In this document: piece by piece, positions 32,005 through 34,804 of the stretch
Position numbering within the stretch: the stretch's first letter is position 1
Layout of the letters: every line of letters begins with the position of its first letter
DNA from: an uncultured Caulobacterales bacterium
GTDB lineage: Bacteria; Pseudomonadota; Alphaproteobacteria; Caulobacterales; Caulobacteraceae
Assembly: GCA_903900155.1 (NCBI GenBank)
Contig: CAIUMD010000078.1
Location: 1 to 34,804 of the forward strand
Direction of reading: 5' to 3'
Length of the DNA stretch: 34,804 nucleotides
Notes under the pieces: model-generated
The model's database searches: none
Seen by the model: the letters and a program-made list of their open reading frames with translations, nothing else
What the model was told of the DNA's origin: nothing
Made by a program: the position numbers and the translations under genes

Positions 32005-32420
32005 GCGTCTTCCTTGGCCTCGACCAGCGCCTTCAGCTTGGCCAGGTCCCGCGCCACGGCGGCCGCGTCGCGGGCGAAGGCGGCGTCGTCGAACATGCCG
32101 GGCGGCCGGTAGAGGGTCATCACCACCTCCGCGCCCTCGCCGTTCGCGACCACCCGCAGCGGCATGTAAAGCTGCGTCCCGTCGGCCAAGGTCACCCAGT
32201 GGTCGAGAATGCCGTAGTCATTGGCCGGCGAGAACTTCACATGCACGTCGCCGCCAGGACCGTGGGCGATCCACTGCTCTCCATCGGGGTCGCCATCCCT
32301 GGTCAGCCCCGAGGCCAGGCCCGCCGCCCATTTGGTGAAGCTCTCGGGCTCATGGGTGAAGGCATAGACCTCGTCGGCCGACTTGTGGATCCGGATGCTG
32401 ATGTGCCGGGACTCGAACAT
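32001..32420 (-). CDS. SRPBCC-family protein (polyketide cyclase-like)
   Basis: 139 residues from ATG 32420 (MFESRHISIRIHKSADEVYA). The opening strand followed by SADEVYAFTHEPESFTKWAA is the usual start of SRPBCC/START-like domains, with a later HVKFSPANDYGILDHWV and EVVMTLYRPPGMFDD. Such proteins bind hydrophobic small ligands in a central cavity; no ligand can be named. It lies 65 bases past the aldo/keto reductase stop on the same strand, probably the same transcript. Its stop overlaps the GNAT remnant. Confidence 0.8.
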   Translation of the reverse strand: MFESRHISIRIHKSADEVYAFTHEPESFTKWAAGLASGLTRDGDPDGEQWIAHGPGGDVHVKFSPANDYGILDHWVTLADGTQLYMPLRVVANGEGAEVVMTLYRPPGMFDDAAFARDAAAVARDLAKLKALVEAKEDA

Positions 32421-32485
32421 GCGCGCTGCTCCGCCGTCATCTGGGACGCCCATCTGACGACGGCTGCAGCGCGTCATGCAAGGCC

Positions 32486-33484
32486 TCAGCGCTCGCTATC
32501 GAGGTGGTTCATCATCGCCTCGGCGTACCGCGCGCCCGCCACGGCCTCGCTCGGCACCGCGGCCTCGATGGCCGCCAGGTCTGTAGGCGTCAGGTTGACC
32601 TCCAGCGCGCCCAAGGCCTCGGTCAGGCGATCCCGCCGCCGGGCGCCGATCAGCGGCACGATGTCGTCGCCGCGCGAGGCGACCCAGGCGATGGCGGCCT
32701 GGGCCGTGGTCACGCCCTTCTCCTGCGCCACCGCGCCCAGGGCCTGGACCAGCTTCAGGTTGGCGTCCAGGTTGTCGCCCTGGAACCGGGGGCTGTGGGC
32801 GCGGAAGTCGCGGCCGACATTTTCCGAGCGCTGCTTGGTCCAGTGGCCGCTGATCAGGCCGCGCGACAGCACGCCATAGGCGGTCATGCCGATGCCCAGC
32901 TCGCGCAGGGTGGGCAGGATGTCCTTCTCGACGCCGCGCGAGACCAGCGAATATTCGATCTGCAGGTCGACGATCGGCGCGACCTTGGCGGCCTTGCGGA
33001 TGGTCTCGGCGCCCATTTCCGACAGGCCGATATGGCGGACATAGCCGGCCTGGACCATCTCGGCGATGGCGCCGACGGTGTCCTCGATCGGCACGTTCGG
33101 ATCCAGGCGCGCGGGGCGGTAGATGTCGATGTGGTCGACGCCCAGGCGCTTGAGGCTATAGGCCACGAAGTTCTTCAGCGCCGCCGGGCGGGCGTCATAG
33201 CCCAGGAAAGCGCCGTTCGGATCGCGCAGGGCGCCGGTCTTGACGCTGATCACCAGCCTGTCGCGCTTGTGGCTCTTCAGCGCCTCGCCGATCAGCATCT
33301 CGTTGTGGCCCATGCCGTAGAAATCGCCGGTGTCGATCAGGGTCATGCCGGCCTCGACGGCGGCGTCGAAGGTGGCCAGGCTCTCGGCCCGGTCGCTGGG
33401 GCCGTACATGTCGGACATGCCCATGGCGCCCAGGCCGAAGGCGGAAACGACGGGGCCGGTCTTGCCGAGTTGACGGGTCTTCAT
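32486..33484 (-). CDS. Aldo/keto reductase
   Basis: 332 residues from ATG 33484 with GGAGAGA upstream. The frame extends far upstream, but that part is antisense to the LysR gene and is not coding. NADPH-dependent (alpha/beta)8 barrel: Asp51 and Tyr56 in IDTGDFYGMGHNE, Lys82 in SVKTGA. The usual catalytic His position (YQHR in many relatives) reads RPAR here, so the fourth catalytic residue is not His. The C-terminal VPLIGARRRDRLTEALGAL binds the cofactor. It is divergent from a LysR regulator that probably controls it. The substrate is unknown. Confidence 0.9.
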   Translation of the reverse strand: MKTRQLGKTGPVVSAFGLGAMGMSDMYGPSDRAESLATFDAAVEAGMTLIDTGDFYGMGHNEMLIGEALKSHKRDRLVISVKTGALRDPNGAFLGYDARPAALKNFVAYSLKRLGVDHIDIYRPARLDPNVPIEDTVGAIAEMVQAGYVRHIGLSEMGAETIRKAAKVAPIVDLQIEYSLVSRGVEKDILPTLRELGIGMTAYGVLSRGLISGHWTKQRSENVGRDFRAHSPRFQGDNLDANLKLVQALGAVAQEKGVTTAQAAIAWVASRGDDIVPLIGARRRDRLTEALGALEVNLTPTDLAAIEAAVPSEAVAGARYAEAMMNHLDSER

Positions 33485-33532
33485 GGAAGTCTCTCCGGGG
33501 TTGGTGAGAGAGGTTATGCGCCCGACAACTTC

Positions 33533-33558
33533 GTGCGATAATCCGAGAAGGTCCGCAC
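33533..33558. promoter_or_regulatory. Possible LysR-binding dyad
   Basis: GTGCG (33533-33537) and CGCAC (33554-33558), 16 bases apart, in the 96-base gap between the aldo/keto reductase and the LysR gene. A TTCGCAC element follows at about 33573. Position fits autoregulation; the T-N11-A core was not confirmed. Confidence 0.3.
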
Positions 33559-33580
33559 GGGCCGTTCGGAATTTCGCACA

Positions 33581-34480
33581 ATGCAACATGCCGACTTCGC
33601 CGATCTCGACGCTTTTACCGCCGTGGCGCAAGCCCGGGGCTTCCGCGCCGCGGCCGCCCTGCGCAACGTCTCGGCCTCGTCGCTGAGCGAAGCCGTCCGG
33701 CGGCTGGAAACCCGGCTGGGCGTGCGCCTGCTGAACCGCACCACCCGCAGCGTCACCCCCACCGAAGCCGGCCAGAAGCTGCTGGAGCGCCTGACCCCGG
33801 CCCTGTCCGACGTCGCCCTGGCCCTGGACGAGGTCAACGCCTTCCGCGACAGCCCCACGGGCACCCTGCGCCTGAACGTGCCGCTGGTGACGGCCAAGGT
33901 CGTCTTCCCGCGCCTGATCCCCAAGTTCCTGGCCCAGCATCCCGGCGTGGCGGTCGAGATCATCGCCGAGGACAGCTTCATCGACGTGCTGGCCGCCGGT
34001 TTCGACGCCGGGGTCCGCTACGACGAGCGGCTGGAGAAGGACATGATCGCCGTGCCGCTGTCGGGCCCGCAGCGGTTCATGCTGGTCGGCGCGCCGGCCT
34101 ATTTCGCCGCCCACGGCCGGCCCCGGCATCCGCGCGACGTGCTGGACCACGCCAGCATCCGCCACCGCTTTCCCAGCGGCGCCAGCTATGCCTGGGAATT
34201 CGAGAAGGACGGCCAGACCCTTCGCCTGGATCCGCCGGCCCGCCTGACCTCGACCAGCCTGGACCTGGAGCTGGCCGCCTGCGAGGCGGGCGTGGGCCTC
34301 CTGGCCACCTTCGAGGACTTCGTGGCCCCGGCCATCGCGGCGGGACGGCTGGAGGCGGTGCTGGAGGACTGGCTGCCGCCGTTCACCGGGCCGTATCTGT
34401 ACTATCCCAGCCGCCGGCACATGCCCGCGCCGCTGCGGGCGTTCGTGGACTTCGTGAAGGCCGAGAGGATGGGGCCGTAG
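33581..34480 (+). CDS. LysR family transcriptional regulator
   Basis: 299 residues. N-terminal winged HTH: LDAFTAVAQARGFRAAAALR, NVSASSLSEAVRRLETRLGV, RLLNRTTRSVTPTEAG. It belongs to the CrgA-like group, with the effector domain from about residue 90 (LRLNVPLVTAKVVFPRLIPK, DVLAAGFDAGVRYDERLEKD). It ends normally. It is divergent from the aldo/keto reductase, which it probably regulates along with itself. The effector is unknown. It is followed by a paired family F element. Confidence 0.92.
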   Translation: MQHADFADLDAFTAVAQARGFRAAAALRNVSASSLSEAVRRLETRLGVRLLNRTTRSVTPTEAGQKLLERLTPALSDVALALDEVNAFRDSPTGTLRLNVPLVTAKVVFPRLIPKFLAQHPGVAVEIIAEDSFIDVLAAGFDAGVRYDERLEKDMIAVPLSGPQRFMLVGAPAYFAAHGRPRHPRDVLDHASIRHRFPSGASYAWEFEKDGQTLRLDPPARLTSTSLDLELAACEAGVGLLATFEDFVAPAIAAGRLEAVLEDWLPPFTGPYLYYPSRRHMPAPLRAFVDFVKAERMGP

Positions 34481-34482
34481 GC

Positions 34483-34605
34483 CATAGATCCTCCCCCCAG
34501 CGGGGGAGGTGGCGCGAAGCGCCGGTGGGGGGAGTTGTCCTGGCCCGGTCTCCTCCCCCTCTGTCGGCTACGCCGACACCTCCCCCGCTAGGGGGAGGAT
34601 CTATG
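34483..34605. repeat. Paired family F element (F4 and F5) bounded by a 15-bp inverted repeat
   Basis: CATAGATCCTCCCCC (34483-34497) and its exact complement (34591-34605) enclose two family F copies in opposite orientation. F4 has CCCCC-AGC-GGGGG, the GGCGC-GAA-GCGCC hairpin and a third arm GGGGGGAG. F5 has the CTCCCCCT arm, GTCGGC-TAC-GCCGAC and CCCCC-GCTA-GGGGG. It directly follows the LysR gene. Confidence 0.75.
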
Positions 34606-34746
34606 AGCGTACAGCAGCCTCCATCCTCGGCATTCGCAAGATCGATCCCAGCGAAATCAATCGCTTGTCGATTTTACGCGCCCTCGAATGATCCGCGTTC
34701 AAAACCCCTGGACAATGATCCCACCTCGTCGCGAGGAAAGGGCGCA

Positions 34747-34804
34747 ATGGCCAGCGACCATCGTGGCGGCGGGGTGCGGTCGAGCGGGCGCGCTCGTCGG
34801 CGCG
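34747..34804 (+). CDS. Possible start of a gene running off the window
   Basis: ATG at 34747 preceded by GAGGAAAGG (about 5 bases ahead) opens an Arg/Gly-rich frame (MASDHRGGGVRSSGRARR) that stays open to the edge. Too short to identify. The 140 bases before it, after the repeats, hold no visible gene. Confidence 0.35.
   Translation, partial: MASDHRGGGVRSSGRARRR

Noticed and set aside
33485..34420. Long N-terminal extension of the aldo/keto reductase frame
   Set aside because: It is antisense to the LysR gene, and the aldo/keto reductase fold begins exactly at the ATG at 33484.

Overview
The window looks like chromosome from a high-GC alphaproteobacterium, most likely Caulobacter or a close relative. 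The reasons are strong G/C preference at third codon positions, a SapC-family gene, two TonB-dependent receptors, a lone TadG-type protein, a CHASE3-like chemoreceptor, and several families of intergenic palindromes. This assignment is an inference from gene content. No rRNA, tRNA, CRISPR array, IS element or prophage was found.

Left part (1-11250). sapC and a ZnuD-like TonB receptor lie on the minus strand. The receptor is preceded by a perfect TGTTAT-GAA-ATAACA dyad that resembles a Zur operator. A PAP2 acid phosphatase lipoprotein diverges from it. Next is a tightly coupled minus-strand operon for agmatine to putrescine conversion (aguA-aguB-GNAT), then a second TonB receptor and a divergent GT39-type membrane glycosyltransferase.

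Middle part (11250-22130). This holds 3-oxoacid CoA-transferase A/B, a KefF/KefC-like pair, an AraC regulator, a fatty acid desaturase followed by a disrupted small reading frame, an OmpA-type lipoprotein, a 2OG-Fe(II) oxygenase, and a TadG-like vWA protein with an FCCH-like insertion.

Right part (22130-34804). trmD and rplS are followed by an atypical AT-richer two-gene module (an unknown small protein and a HEPN/UPF0332-like protein). The module sits between the rplS terminator and what looks like a decayed LysR tail. The leucine genes follow: leuC, leuD, an ABM-domain monooxygenase gene and leuB. leuC carries a one-base frameshift in a run of C. Then come a chemoreceptor, an acyl-CoA ligase, a GNAT remnant, an SRPBCC protein, an aldo/keto reductase with a divergent LysR regulator, and the possible start of another gene at the right edge.

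The most interesting points are: (1) a dispersed hairpin family whose outer stems differ at every locus yet stay complementary, found in head-to-head pairs; (2) the HEPN module as a candidate toxin-antitoxin or defence pair; (3) the Zur-like site on the ZnuD-like receptor; (4) the leuC frameshift; (5) the FCCH-like domain inside the TadG vWA region.
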